Assembly (NCBI GenBank): GCA_902562015.1
Contig: CACERX010000018.1
Span: forward strand, 1 to 24,416
Reading direction: 5' to 3'
Length of the DNA: 24,416 nucleotides
Origin: an uncultured SAR324 cluster bacterium
Lineage (GTDB): Bacteria > SAR324 > NAC60-12
Below, in pieces: positions 15,653 through 24,416 of this stretch (its first letter is position 1; each line of letters starts with the position of its first letter). A program made the translations under genes and the position numbers. The notes beneath the pieces are model-generated. The model was not told the DNA's origin. It did no database searches and saw only the letters and a program-made list of their open reading frames with translations.

Positions 15653-17699
15653 CAGCTTCATCCATCGTAACAAGACAATGTGGTAATTCCCCTAGCGGGC
15701 TTGTTTTGTAAGCCCTTACAAGAAGCTTCAGTTGATCAAGATTTATTTCTTTGATTCTAATCAAAATTTTCTCTTCTACATCATATCCTCTCAAACCTGA
15801 TACCTGAACAATACAATCCAATTCTACCAACTCAATTTCGGTGTTGTTGTTAGTAAGTTGCTTCCTGACTGTCGCTTCAAATAATTCTTTCATATGCTGA
15901 TGTAAATAAATAAATTTCCAGTATTGAAGAATGTTTTTCTCTGCACGGTTGTACTTTCTTTGTTTCAATGTTATTGCATCAGCCCATTTCATCATATCTT
16001 CGGTACTGAAAACGGGATCTTCATTGTTGATCAAATTTTTTAACTGATGCTGGGTAATTAGATCTACAAATCTTCTGATAGGGGAAGTTGCATGCATATA
16101 AACCTCACAGCCTAAACCTGCATGTGGACCTGCAATTGTAGTTAGCCTTGCTGGTTCAACCCTGATTTTTTCCGGCAGTTGCTTATTTTCAATTTCAAGC
16201 TCTTTAATTATTTTGTATGAAGACTGTGTTCGATAAATACCTGGGAATTTAGATTCTTGAAGTAGAAGGCCAGTTTCTCTATTCACAGCAATGGCAAGTT
16301 CTTCAATGATCCTATTTGAAGGACTGTTACTTTTCAGCTTTGAAATACTCAACTGATCAGGATTGCTTATATCAAATTCAAATTCTTTTCTTACCATATT
16401 CAGTGCACCATTTTCGATGCGTTTTTCCTGAGATAGCTGACAAAATTTGCTTAATAATCCCCAAAATTCTGTATCATCATGAATTAGCCCATCTGCATTT
16501 TCGTAACTAAGATTTTCCCATACACTAACAATTTGTTGCACAACATTGGTTAATTTCCATGTTCCATTTTGAAAAATTGTAAAATTATAGCTAAAGACTC
16601 TTCTTTCTTCGCCTGCCTTCAATGAAAAAAGATCTTTTGAGAGCAACTCTGGGAACATTGGTACTGATTCTTCAATTGTATAAACTGAAGAAATCCTAAC
16701 TTCAGCCTCCTCAAAAAGCGCATCTCCAGGTATTACATAGGAGGTTAAATCACTAATATGAATCGCGATTTCTAATTTATCTTCGCTAAATTCAATCACT
16801 GAAAAGGCATCATCATAATCCTGAGTTTTTTCAGCATCGATTGTAAACGTTGGTATTTTTTCATGAATTCTATAAGCCACTGAAAATGGTAAATTTCTTA
16901 AACGTTCAACTTCTGATAAAATTTCCTCTGAAAAATTTTTTCGAATATCTGCCCTAAGAAGGGTAAGCCTAGAAGGAGATACTGCAGAACCTGCCTTTTC
17001 AAGCCATTTTTTAATAATTTTTTCTTCATCATAGCCAAGGGTAGCTCCCCATTCCAAATGAGAAGACATTTCTTTCCAGTGTTTAGATTCTGAACCCTTA
17101 ACGAGAATATCAAGCAGTTGGTCCAACCAGAATTGTTGGTCTGCAGTTCGTACTGAATTCTCATTCCATTCTCTTGATTCAAGCAAATTTATCCAACGCT
17201 GAATGGTATCATATCTTTCCTGACTTTCTTTTTGTCTGGTCAACTGAATTCGAAGTATTTCCAATTCATCTGAAGTCCTCGGAGTGTAAGACATATTGCG
17301 GTTTTTCTTAAACCAAAATAGGTCCTCCCTGAGGGCCATAAACAATCCCAATTTACAAATTGGATCTTTTGGATCTTCCAAAAAATCTGCAGCAATTTCA
17401 TCAATGGTGTATTCTTTGATTTCTTCCATAAGAGAATGGATAGTTTCTAGCTCCAGTTTCTTCATGAAATTGGACGCTGTTTTAAGATCTTTTTCCAATA
17501 ATTCGTGTCCTTTGTTTGCATTGTAAGCCAGATTTTGACCTCTCCAGCTGAAAGCAATCCTACTAGCAGCCAGAAACTGAATTTTACCCTTTTGGGGTAT
17601 TACAATAAATTTATTCTTATGAACAGCTTCAATCCATCCGTATTCAATTCTATTATCTCGAAAGAATACACAAAAGTGATTTAGCAATGATTCAAGCAT
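15645..17699 (-). CDS. RNase II/R-family 3'-5' exoribonuclease
   Basis: Predicted hydrolytic exoribonuclease of the RNB superfamily. From the ATG at 17699 it has 684 residues: a long N-terminal region (about 1-270) without clear cold-shock motifs, the RNB catalytic domain (about 275-560) and a short S1-like tail. The metal-binding aspartates are in TIDAEKTQDYDDA (D288, D294, D296, D297). AIHISDLTSYV, PELLSKDLFSLKAGEERR, RTQSSY and MHATSPIRRFVDL (core SPIRR 539-543) confirm an intact active site. The RNB sequence resembles plant/cyanobacterial-type members as much as E. coli Rnr or Rnb, so I give no symbol. A TTG at 17714 could add five residues. It is divergent from pntA and overlaps fliM tail to tail. 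Confidence 0.9.
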   Translation of the reverse strand: MLESLLNHFCVFFRDNRIEYGWIEAVHKNKFIVIPQKGKIQFLAASRIAFSWRGQNLAYNANKGHELLEKDLKTASNFMKKLELETIHSLMEEIKEYTIDEIAADFLEDPKDPICKLGLFMALREDLFWFKKNRNMSYTPRTSDELEILRIQLTRQKESQERYDTIQRWINLLESREWNENSVRTADQQFWLDQLLDILVKGSESKHWKEMSSHLEWGATLGYDEEKIIKKWLEKAGSAVSPSRLTLLRADIRKNFSEEILSEVERLRNLPFSVAYRIHEKIPTFTIDAEKTQDYDDAFSVIEFSEDKLEIAIHISDLTSYVIPGDALFEEAEVRISSVYTIEESVPMFPELLSKDLFSLKAGEERRVFSYNFTIFQNGTWKLTNVVQQIVSVWENLSYENADGLIHDDTEFWGLLSKFCQLSQEKRIENGALNMVRKEFEFDISNPDQLSISKLKSNSPSNRIIEELAIAVNRETGLLLQESKFPGIYRTQSSYKIIKELEIENKQLPEKIRVEPARLTTIAGPHAGLGCEVYMHATSPIRRFVDLITQHQLKNLINNEDPVFSTEDMMKWADAITLKQRKYNRAEKNILQYWKFIYLHQHMKELFEATVRKQLTNNNTEIELVELDCIVQVSGLRGYDVEEKILIRIKEINLDQLKLLVRAYKTSPLGELPHCLVTMDEAVK

Positions 17700-17817
17700 T
17701 CTCAAACAATTCAAAAATTAAAAAAACGTATAGATTAAGTTTTACATAATTTACTATGCATAAAAAAATTTCTACATAAAAGATAAGAATCCTATTTATT
17801 ATGTCAAAAAAATGTCT

Positions 17818-17847
17818 TTGTCGATGTTTGTTATTTAATGCTATATT
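17818..17847 (+). promoter_or_regulatory. Possible promoter for pntAB
   Basis: TTGTCG (17818-17823), an 18-base spacer and TATATT (17842-17847) lie 37 bases before the pntA start, in the gap that divides it from the divergent nuclease gene. The -10 is good, the -35 moderate. In such AT-rich DNA a match of this quality is not rare. Confidence 0.3.
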
Positions 17848-17883
17848 AATAAGTAAAATAATTATAACAATATGAAATAGCTT

Positions 17884-19443
17884 ATGATCATTGGAGTTGT
17901 AAAAGAAATACATTTTGGAGAGCGCAGAGTTGCAATGGCTCCCTCAGTAGCTAAACAGTTTATTAAAAACGGACATTCTGTGATTGTTGAACATAATGCA
18001 GGAGTAATAGCTAATTTTACCGATGAACAGTATAAAGACTCTGGAGCAGAAATAATAAAAGAGGCTGAAAATGTTTGGAAACGTGCTGAAGTTATTCTTA
18101 AGATCAGAGCACCGGAAGAGAATTTAGAAACTGGTAAGCATGAGGTTGATTTTTTGCGCAAGGAGTCCTGCCTAATTTGTATTCTAAACCCCGGAAGAAA
18201 TCCAGATTTACTTGAAAGACTTTCAAAAACAGGAGCGACTGCAATTGCCGTGGATGCTATACCCAGAATTTCTAGGGCTCAGTCAATGGACGTATTAAGC
18301 TCCATGGCTAATATTTCCGGTTACAGGGCTGTTACTGAAGCAGCACATAATTTCGGTCGTCTTTTTACTGGGCAGATAACGGCAGCAGGGAAAATCCCTC
18401 CAGCTAAAGTACTGGTAATAGGTGCCGGTGTAGCCGGACTCTCTGCAATAGGTTGCGCGCAAAGTCTTGGGGCCATAGTCAGAGCATTTGACACACGCTC
18501 TTCAGTGCGTGAAGAAGTAATAAGCATGGGAGCAGAATTCCTAGAAGTTGACTTTAAAGAAGATGGTTCCAGCAGCGGTGGTTATGGAAAAACAATGAGC
18601 AAAGAATTCATTGAAGCAGAAATGAATTTGATTGCTGAACAAGCAAAAGAAGTAAATATAATTATTACAACAGCTGCTGTTCCCGGTAAAAAGTCACCAA
18701 TACTTATTACAAAAGAAATGGTGGATAGTATGATTCCTGGTTCAATCATAGTTGATTTAGCTGCCGAAGAAGGAGGAAATTGTGAAATGACAAAACCAGG
18801 CGAATTTCGTCTTTACAAAAAGGTTATAATAATTGGTTTTACTGATTTACCCAGTCGCTTACCAACTCAGGCCAGTCAGCTTTACAGCAACAATACAGCA
18901 AAATTGATTCAATATCTTTGCAGGGGAGTTAATCTTGAACTTGACATGGAAGATGAAATTACCGGAGCAATCACGGTCGTAAATCAAGGCAATATTATAT
19001 GGGATCCTTCAAAACATTTATCTCAAACACAAAAAAATGTTCATTCTGATAGACAGAGAATTGACACTGAAAATCAAACTACTACAAAAAGCACCAAAAC
19101 TGCTAAAAATAAAATTTGGCCTAAACTAATAATGCTTACTACGATCCTTACATTGGGAGGGTTTATTGGATTCGGGGGTTCCTCCACTTTAATTTCTCAT
19201 TTAACAGTATTTGTACTTGCCTGCTTTGTAGGTTACATGGTGATCTGGAATGTAACTCCATCCCTTCATACTCCCCTGATGAGCGTAACAAACGCAATCA
19301 GTGGCATCATTGTTATAGGGGGAATGATTCATCTTTCAGAGAAACAGATTCTTTTGCCTGCTATTGCTGTATTAATAGCAACAATCAATATTGTAGGAGG
19401 ATTTCTCGTTACGCATAGAATGCTGGTAATGTTTAGAAAATAA
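17884..19443 (+). CDS. pntA: NAD(P) transhydrogenase subunit alpha
   Basis: Alpha subunit of the proton-translocating transhydrogenase, which uses the proton gradient to reduce NADP+ with NADH. The 519-residue protein has the full E. coli arrangement: the cytoplasmic NAD(H)-binding domain I (1-380), with [20 protein letters not shown] (131-150), VIGAGVAGL (178-186), [11 protein letters not shown] (201-211) and DLAAEEGGN (291-299), then a polar linker (380-410) and four membrane segments (about 413-508). In many alphaproteobacteria this subunit is split in two; here it is one chain. ATG at 17884 gives the canonical MIIGVVKE start. It is followed by pntB after 72 bases. Confidence 0.97.
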   Translation: MIIGVVKEIHFGERRVAMAPSVAKQFIKNGHSVIVEHNAGVIANFTDEQYKDSGAEIIKEAENVWKRAEVILKIRAPEENLETGKHEVDFLRKESCLICILNPGRNPDLLERLSKTGATAIAVDAIPRISRAQSMDVLSSMANISGYRAVTEAAHNFGRLFTGQITAAGKIPPAKVLVIGAGVAGLSAIGCAQSLGAIVRAFDTRSSVREEVISMGAEFLEVDFKEDGSSSGGYGKTMSKEFIEAEMNLIAEQAKEVNIIITTAAVPGKKSPILITKEMVDSMIPGSIIVDLAAEEGGNCEMTKPGEFRLYKKVIIIGFTDLPSRLPTQASQLYSNNTAKLIQYLCRGVNLELDMEDEITGAITVVNQGNIIWDPSKHLSQTQKNVHSDRQRIDTENQTTTKSTKTAKNKIWPKLIMLTTILTLGGFIGFGGSSTLISHLTVFVLACFVGYMVIWNVTPSLHTPLMSVTNAISGIIVIGGMIHLSEKQILLPAIAVLIATINIVGGFLVTHRMLVMFRK

Positions 19444-19515
19444 ACACATACATAACTTAAAAAATAATCTATACAACGATATTTTGGACTATGTGCAAAA
19501 AAAGGTTTGGGAAAC

Positions 19516-20907
19516 ATGCCTGAAGGAATAATTACTGTTGCTTACATTTTTTCGGGAGTACTTTTCATTCTTAGTTTGAGAGGTCTATCCCATCAGGAGA
19601 CAGCACGAAACGGTAATCTTTACGGCATACTAGGAATGATAGTTGCGGTTTCAGCAACTCTTTTTGCTGGAAAAACAGATACTCTATGGATTTTAATTGC
19701 AGTTATGATAACTGGAGGAGTGATCGGACTGGTTTTAGCAAGGCGTGTAGCAATGACTGAGATGCCTGAACTGGTTGCCATACTTCACAGTTTTGTAGGA
19801 GCATCAGCAGCCTTGGTAGGCATTGTAAGTCACCTTGAACAGGAAATTAAAATCGGTTCTGAACTTATAATTAATCAAATTGAAATTGTGCTAGGAGTAT
19901 TTATAGGTGCCTACACATTCACCGGATCCGTAATAGCATTTTTAAAATTACGAGGAAGTATCAGCGGCAAACCTTTGACTTTACCTTTACGGCACCAACT
20001 TAACCTTCTAATGCTTTTATCAGCAGTTATCTTTGGTTTCTGGTTTGTTTCAGATACTCATCAACAGCTTACAACGCTTCTTGCAATAACTTTCATTGCT
20101 GGACTTCTTGGGATTCACATGATTATGGCAATTGGTGGTGCAGATATGCCTGTAGTAGTTTCCATGCTTAACAGCTATTCCGGATGGGCTGCGTCAGCGG
20201 CTGGATTTATGCTCTCAAATAATTTACTAATCATTACGGGAGCGCTAGTTGGAAGCAGCGGTGCTATTCTCAGCTATATTATGTGTAGAGGTATGAACCG
20301 TTCCTTTATCAGTGTTCTAGCCGGAGGTTTTGGAGTGGAAGAAGGGACAGCTGCAGTAGCTGTAAATAATGAAGATGGAGAAAGGGTACAGTCGACCACA
20401 AACGAGGAAACTGCAGACATGCTACGTAATTCTAAACAGGTTATTATCGTTCCGGGATATGGTATGGCTGTAGCACAGGCACAGTATATCATACATGAAA
20501 TTGCTGAAAACCTGCTTAAACGTAACGTAAGTGTAAAATTTGCAATTCACCCGGTAGCTGGTCGTTTGCCTGGCCACATGAATGTACTACTTGCAGAAGC
20601 AAATCTGCCTTATGATATTGTTTTTGAAATGGATGAAATCAATTCTGAGTTTAAAAATACGGATGTGGTTTTGGTGATTGGAGCAAATGATATAGTAAAT
20701 CCCGGGGCACTGGATGATGAAAACAGTCCGATTTATGGAATGCCAGTGCTCGAAGTATGGAATGCAAAAACAGTAATTGTCCTTAAGCGAAGTATGGCCA
20801 CTGGATATTCTGGAGTGGGAAACCCTCTCTATACAATGGAAAATACATGGATGCTTTTCGGGGATGCAAAAGAAAGCCTGAACAAGGTTTCTGCTCTGCT
20901 CAACTAA
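19516..20907 (+). CDS. pntB: NAD(P) transhydrogenase subunit beta
   Basis: Beta subunit, carrying most of the proton channel and the NADP(H)-binding domain III. The 463-residue protein has about nine membrane segments (1-265), then [39 protein letters not shown] and [10 protein letters not shown] in the soluble domain. An in-frame TTG at 19507 could add three residues. I choose the ATG at 19516 because [10 protein letters not shown] matches the family start and then the proton-path histidine in ELVAILHSF falls at position 91, the same number as in E. coli. AAAAGG lies about ten bases upstream. Forms a heterotetrameric complex with PntA in the inner membrane. Confidence 0.97.
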   Translation: MPEGIITVAYIFSGVLFILSLRGLSHQETARNGNLYGILGMIVAVSATLFAGKTDTLWILIAVMITGGVIGLVLARRVAMTEMPELVAILHSFVGASAALVGIVSHLEQEIKIGSELIINQIEIVLGVFIGAYTFTGSVIAFLKLRGSISGKPLTLPLRHQLNLLMLLSAVIFGFWFVSDTHQQLTTLLAITFIAGLLGIHMIMAIGGADMPVVVSMLNSYSGWAASAAGFMLSNNLLIITGALVGSSGAILSYIMCRGMNRSFISVLAGGFGVEEGTAAVAVNNEDGERVQSTTNEETADMLRNSKQVIIVPGYGMAVAQAQYIIHEIAENLLKRNVSVKFAIHPVAGRLPGHMNVLLAEANLPYDIVFEMDEINSEFKNTDVVLVIGANDIVNPGALDDENSPIYGMPVLEVWNAKTVIVLKRSMATGYSGVGNPLYTMENTWMLFGDAKESLNKVSALLN

Positions 20908-21085
20908 TCTTTTACCCAACCTTCTTTCAATCAAAACCTAAATAATAAAGCCCTTAAGTAAATAACAAACCTAGTCACTTCTCTGCACGAATTGAAATAT
21001 TCGATCAGCACAAACAATTTTTTATGAAAATAATATATTGAATTTTTAATTTAAAATTTTTTCAAAAAAAAAGGGAAGAAAGTCA

Positions 21086-22663
21086 TTACCAGTGTCCAAT
21101 TAAGATACCCATTTTCTCATCACGATCAACGCCCATTTCAAAAAGGGAATCGTAATCCATTTCTGTACGTATCAAACGTTTCCTAAACCAGCTAAAAATT
21201 TTTTCATGCATTTCATCTCTCACAGATGCATATTCAGGAGAATCACCTAAATCTATAAATTCTTCCGGATCATGTTTCATGTTATAAAGTTGCGGACGAA
21301 ATTTTTCATGCAAAATGTATTTCCATTCTTTGTTACGAATCATATGAGCTCGACAATCATATGGATGTATATTCAAAGAAACACGCGGACCCCGGTCACT
21401 GTAATCAATTTGACTTAAAGTGTATTCACGTATTTGATCTGGTGTATCAATTCCTCGAGTAAATGAAAGAAGAGAATTCCCTTCAACTTTTTGCTTGCAG
21501 ACTTGCCCCCCAGCAAATTCAACAATCGTGGGTAAAATATCCACCGATTCCACAAATTCTTCATTCAAACTGCCTCTTGAATTATTTGCCCTTGTGTCTG
21601 GATCGTATACTATCAAAGGTATTTTTACTGAAGGTTCATGAAACAAATCTTTCTCCCCCAGCCAATGATCACCCAAATAATCTCCATGATCTGAAGTAAA
21701 TATAATCAAAGTTGAATCCAAAAGATCCATTGACTTAAGTTTGTCTAATATGCGACCCAAATGATCGTCAACCTGCTTTATTAGACCCATATATGTAGGA
21801 ATTACCCGTTCTCTTACTTCATCTCGAGAAAAATTCTGGCTGTATAATTCATCTTGAAATGCCTTTAATACTGGATGAGAATTTTTCTTTTCTACTGAAT
21901 TTCTAACTGCAGGTAAAATATGCTCTTTTGAGTAATATGAATGATAGGGAGAAGGAACAAGATAAGGCCAGTGCGGTTTAATATAACTTAAGTGTAAACA
22001 CCATTGATCTTCCTTACCAACAGCAGACAAAAATTCAAGTGCACGATCAGTAGTGTATGCAGTTTCTGAATGTTCTTCTGGAACAGCTGAAGGCAAATTT
22101 GAATTTCGCATCTGCCAGCCACTGACTTTTTTGCCACGTTCATCAAAAGCACTGTTTGCCCAGTTTTCCCATGGGTTTTTTCCTTCATATCCCTTTGAAA
22201 GCAAATAATCACTGTAAGCCAAATCATCTGGTACAATCTGATTTGTATAAATTCCTTCGAGACGGTCAAAATATTCAAATCCTCCCTGCACAAAACTTAT
22301 TCTCATATCTGAACTGTTTTCAATATGGATCCTCTCCAATGCATCTTGATTTATTCTTACTTCAGATTTTCCAACCAGAACAGTACGATACTTGAGTTCA
22401 CGTAGATAATCACCCAAAGACAGCTCACCCAATTTAAGTGGATCTGCGTTTGCTAATGCTCCATGTGATGCTAGATAACGTCCAGAGTAAAAACTAGCCC
22501 GTGAAGGACCACAAAGAGGAGCCTGACAGTATGCATGATTAAATAACACACCCATATCCGCGATTTTGTCTATATTACGGGTGTTTATAAATGGATGTCC
22601 ATAACAGGAAAGATAATCTGCCCTTAATTGATCACACATTATAAACAAAATATTTTTTGGCAT
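21086..22663 (-). CDS. Sulfatase-superfamily hydrolase, phosphonate monoester hydrolase-like
   Basis: Predicted metal-dependent hydrolase of a sulfate or phosphonate/phosphate ester. The 525-residue protein carries CDQLRAD (10-16, metal ligands D11, Q12), the formylglycine site CGPSRAS (Cys51, to be oxidised by a formylglycine-generating enzyme), K99, KPHWPYLVPSPYH (229-241), TSDHGDYLGDH (323-333, ligands D325, H326) and ESVDILPTIVEF (372-383). DQ in place of the sulfatase DD, YxxPHxP, GLIKQVDDHLGRI and overall length match the Rhizobium/Burkholderia phosphonate monoester hydrolases better than typical arylsulfatases. No signal peptide is seen, so it is probably cytoplasmic. The gene ends 178 bases from convergent pntB. 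Confidence 0.88.
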   Translation of the reverse strand: MPKNILFIMCDQLRADYLSCYGHPFINTRNIDKIADMGVLFNHAYCQAPLCGPSRASFYSGRYLASHGALANADPLKLGELSLGDYLRELKYRTVLVGKSEVRINQDALERIHIENSSDMRISFVQGGFEYFDRLEGIYTNQIVPDDLAYSDYLLSKGYEGKNPWENWANSAFDERGKKVSGWQMRNSNLPSAVPEEHSETAYTTDRALEFLSAVGKEDQWCLHLSYIKPHWPYLVPSPYHSYYSKEHILPAVRNSVEKKNSHPVLKAFQDELYSQNFSRDEVRERVIPTYMGLIKQVDDHLGRILDKLKSMDLLDSTLIIFTSDHGDYLGDHWLGEKDLFHEPSVKIPLIVYDPDTRANNSRGSLNEEFVESVDILPTIVEFAGGQVCKQKVEGNSLLSFTRGIDTPDQIREYTLSQIDYSDRGPRVSLNIHPYDCRAHMIRNKEWKYILHEKFRPQLYNMKHDPEEFIDLGDSPEYASVRDEMHEKIFSWFRKRLIRTEMDYDSLFEMGVDRDEKMGILIGHW

Positions 22664-22958
22664 AATTACGATGGTTTACATGGGGTTAGTTTCTTAGTTT
22701 GATTAATAAAGCATTTAATGTAAGGGGTTATGCAGGGGGTTGCAAGATTGTCGTTAGTGTCCCGGAAAAGTTTTATCGCAGTTTTTGCAGGGGATTACAG
22801 GTGGCTAAATTATTAAAATAAATTTGCTATTAATTTGTCACGCATCAAAAATAAAATATTTTTTACCCTTAGCATTCTTTGTAAATTGTCAACTTAATAT
22901 ACGGAGAATTGCTTAAATACTTAAGTCATTATCTAGCAATTTCTAGGACAGATTAATT

Positions 22959-24383
22959 TTAAACTATGTTTTCTCTAGCCCACAATTCTTTAGTGAGGAT
23001 ACCTGTATGATCTTCTATAACTTGCATAGCATTAAGTATCAAATCTTCACGAAACCTTCTGCCAATTATCTGAACTCCTGCTGGAAGTCCATCTACCATA
23101 CCTATTGGAACTACTCCAGCGGGAAGACTGAGCCAACTTATACAAAGACTGTATATTCCTGAATTCAAAAATTTACGTAATTCTTCAACATTTTTTGTAT
23201 CACTATCCCATGCACCAACTGGCTGCATTAAATATGGAGAAAGTATTAATGGATATTTTTCAAGAAAAAGGCTCCATTCACGAGTCATTGCAGTTCTTTC
23301 CTTTATCCCCTTTCGGTAATCTTCTGCGTCACTAACACCACCAATCTGTAAAAACCACTCAAATATTTGTTGTATAGTTTCGCTCCCATGCTCCTTTGCC
23401 ACCGGCATTAAAAATGTTTTTATTTCATTACCCACATATCTTAACCAGTTTTCCGCTGCTTCATTCACAGAAGGCGTGACAACACTTTCTACAGCATAGC
23501 CAGCATCAGATAAGTAATCAGCTGCTCTTTCAATTGACTCTACTATTTCAGGGTGAATTGGATAATCATAATTCTCTGTTGTTACTCCGATTCGAACTGG
23601 TTCAAGCATTTCAGGCCAGTCTTCAAAGGGTACAGGCATCCAGAATGGGTCTCGTGGGTCTGCTTGTGCCATAATTCTTGTTGCCAAACGTACATCTCGA
23701 ACTTCCCTGCAGATAGCTCCTTGTACAGAAATCATCTGCGACAGTATTCCTCGCTCAGCTGGTGCGGAAGGGAGCCACGCAGGAACCCTACCAAAGGTTG
23801 GTTTAACGGTTGAAAGTCCGCAGCAGAATGAAGGACAACGGAGGGAACCAGCAATATCATTCCCATGATGTATCGGACCGAAACCAGCAGCCGCTGCAGA
23901 AGAAGCTCCACCAGATGATCCTCCAGGGCTTGCATCTTCGTTCCAGGGATTTTTTGTCCTACCATGTAAAGGATTGTCAGTATTAAACCTCATAGACAAT
24001 TCTGGAGTATTAGTACGTCCAATAATAATTGCTCCAGCTTTCTTCAAGTTACTTACAACCGGAGCATCATCTGGTGCAATCAAATTTGCAAATGCAGGTA
24101 ATCCATTGGGAGTTGGCTTCCCCTCAACATCTACATTAGTTTTTATAGTGACCGGCACACCATGTAATTCACCTATATTTTTACCAGTTAATATTGCTTG
24201 ATCCGCTTCTCTTGCAGCAATCAGAGCTTCTTCCCGATAGTCAGCAACGATGGCATTCAGTTTTGGATTTTGCTCGTCAATCCGTGAAATAACTGAATTA
24301 ACTACTTCTACAGCTGAAATTTTTTTTTCTCTAATTCCCTCTGCCAATTCGCAGGCACTTAGATGCCATAATTCATTTTTCAT
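22959..24383 (-). CDS. Amidase signature family enzyme
   Basis: Predicted amide hydrolase with the Ser-cisSer-Lys triad. The 474-residue protein has GVPVTIKTNVD (K81), SPGGSSGGASSAAAAG (152-167, cis-Ser in GSSGG), GNDIAGSLRCPSFCCGL (174-190, nucleophile S180) and the C-terminal LPAGVVPIG with GLPAGVQIIGRRFRED. It resembles stand-alone amidases of broad or unknown substrate, not GatA: the canonical LKD and GSIRQPA are LKT-like and GSLRCPS, and no gatB or gatC is nearby. The start ATG is 33 bases from the window edge, and the N-terminus WHLSACELAEGIREKKISAVEVV is typical and complete. It precedes the sulfatase-like gene on the same strand with a 295-base gap, so co-transcription is uncertain. 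Confidence 0.92.
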   Translation of the reverse strand: MKNELWHLSACELAEGIREKKISAVEVVNSVISRIDEQNPKLNAIVADYREEALIAAREADQAILTGKNIGELHGVPVTIKTNVDVEGKPTPNGLPAFANLIAPDDAPVVSNLKKAGAIIIGRTNTPELSMRFNTDNPLHGRTKNPWNEDASPGGSSGGASSAAAAGFGPIHHGNDIAGSLRCPSFCCGLSTVKPTFGRVPAWLPSAPAERGILSQMISVQGAICREVRDVRLATRIMAQADPRDPFWMPVPFEDWPEMLEPVRIGVTTENYDYPIHPEIVESIERAADYLSDAGYAVESVVTPSVNEAAENWLRYVGNEIKTFLMPVAKEHGSETIQQIFEWFLQIGGVSDAEDYRKGIKERTAMTREWSLFLEKYPLILSPYLMQPVGAWDSDTKNVEELRKFLNSGIYSLCISWLSLPAGVVPIGMVDGLPAGVQIIGRRFREDLILNAMQVIEDHTGILTKELWARENIV

Positions 24384-24416
24384 TGAAATATAAGTGTAAA
24401 AGGTTGATGAAAAAAA

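Noticed and set aside
22682..22795. Four G-rich motifs (GGGGTTA, GGGGTTA, GGGGGTTG, GGGGATTA) upstream of the sulfatase-like gene, two with TGCAGGGG 55 bases apart.
   Set aside because: Spacing is irregular and too wide for a quadruplex or a clear operator array, so I could not support a function.
22959..24383. Amidase considered as GatA of the tRNA amidotransferase.
   Set aside because: The active-site neighbourhood departs from GatA (GSLRCPS) and there are no gatB or gatC neighbours.

Overview
The window looks like a stretch of chromosome from a Gram-negative, flagellated, AT-rich bacterium. The Gram-negative call rests on a lipobox protein resembling LolB, a citrate synthase of the long Gram-negative type and an E. 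coli-like membrane transhydrogenase. FliM indicates a flagellum. Base composition, loose gene packing and the gene mix would suit a marine proteobacterium of the deltaproteobacterial or SAR324 kind, but that placement is a guess. Most genes are housekeeping. I found no CRISPR array, insertion sequence, integrase, phage gene or rRNA.

Layout. 1-3.7 kb: a GC-richer MFS transporter, a 603-base non-coding gap, a 93-residue unknown protein and an iron-dependent hydroxyacid-oxoacid transhydrogenase. 3.7-6.1 kb: an intact tRNA-Lys(UUU) and two decayed relatives of it, with a YadG/YadH-type ABC exporter pair between them. 6.1-11.1 kb: Mrp/ApbC, divergent from murF, then a minus-strand set proC, purA and a small membrane-anchored protein. 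11.3-15.7 kb: a LolB-like lipoprotein and a possible 33-residue membrane peptide, divergent from argF, followed by citrate synthase and fliM. 15.6-20.9 kb: an RNase II/R-family nuclease, divergent from pntA-pntB. 20.9-24.4 kb: a phosphonate-monoester-hydrolase-like member of the sulfatase superfamily and an amidase, both on the minus strand.

How the genes relate. Few neighbours share a pathway. pntA-pntB form one proton-pumping transhydrogenase. The two ABC genes overlap by four bases and form one transporter. proC and argF both serve arginine/proline metabolism but lie on opposite strands with a lipoprotein between them. murF, fliM, argF and gltA each stand outside the clusters in which such genes are often found, so local gene order has been well shuffled.

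The most unusual structure is the tRNA-Lys repeat array at 3769-6024. Copies of the 3' half of tRNA-Lys lie on the far side of the ABC genes, and one also carries the 3' flank. One copy keeps the anticodon arm and a T-stem with paired, compensating changes, but lacks a D-arm. Either a small island inserted at the tRNA 3' end, or an old tandem tRNA array was split and decayed. I see no strong candidate for a new defence or biosynthetic system.
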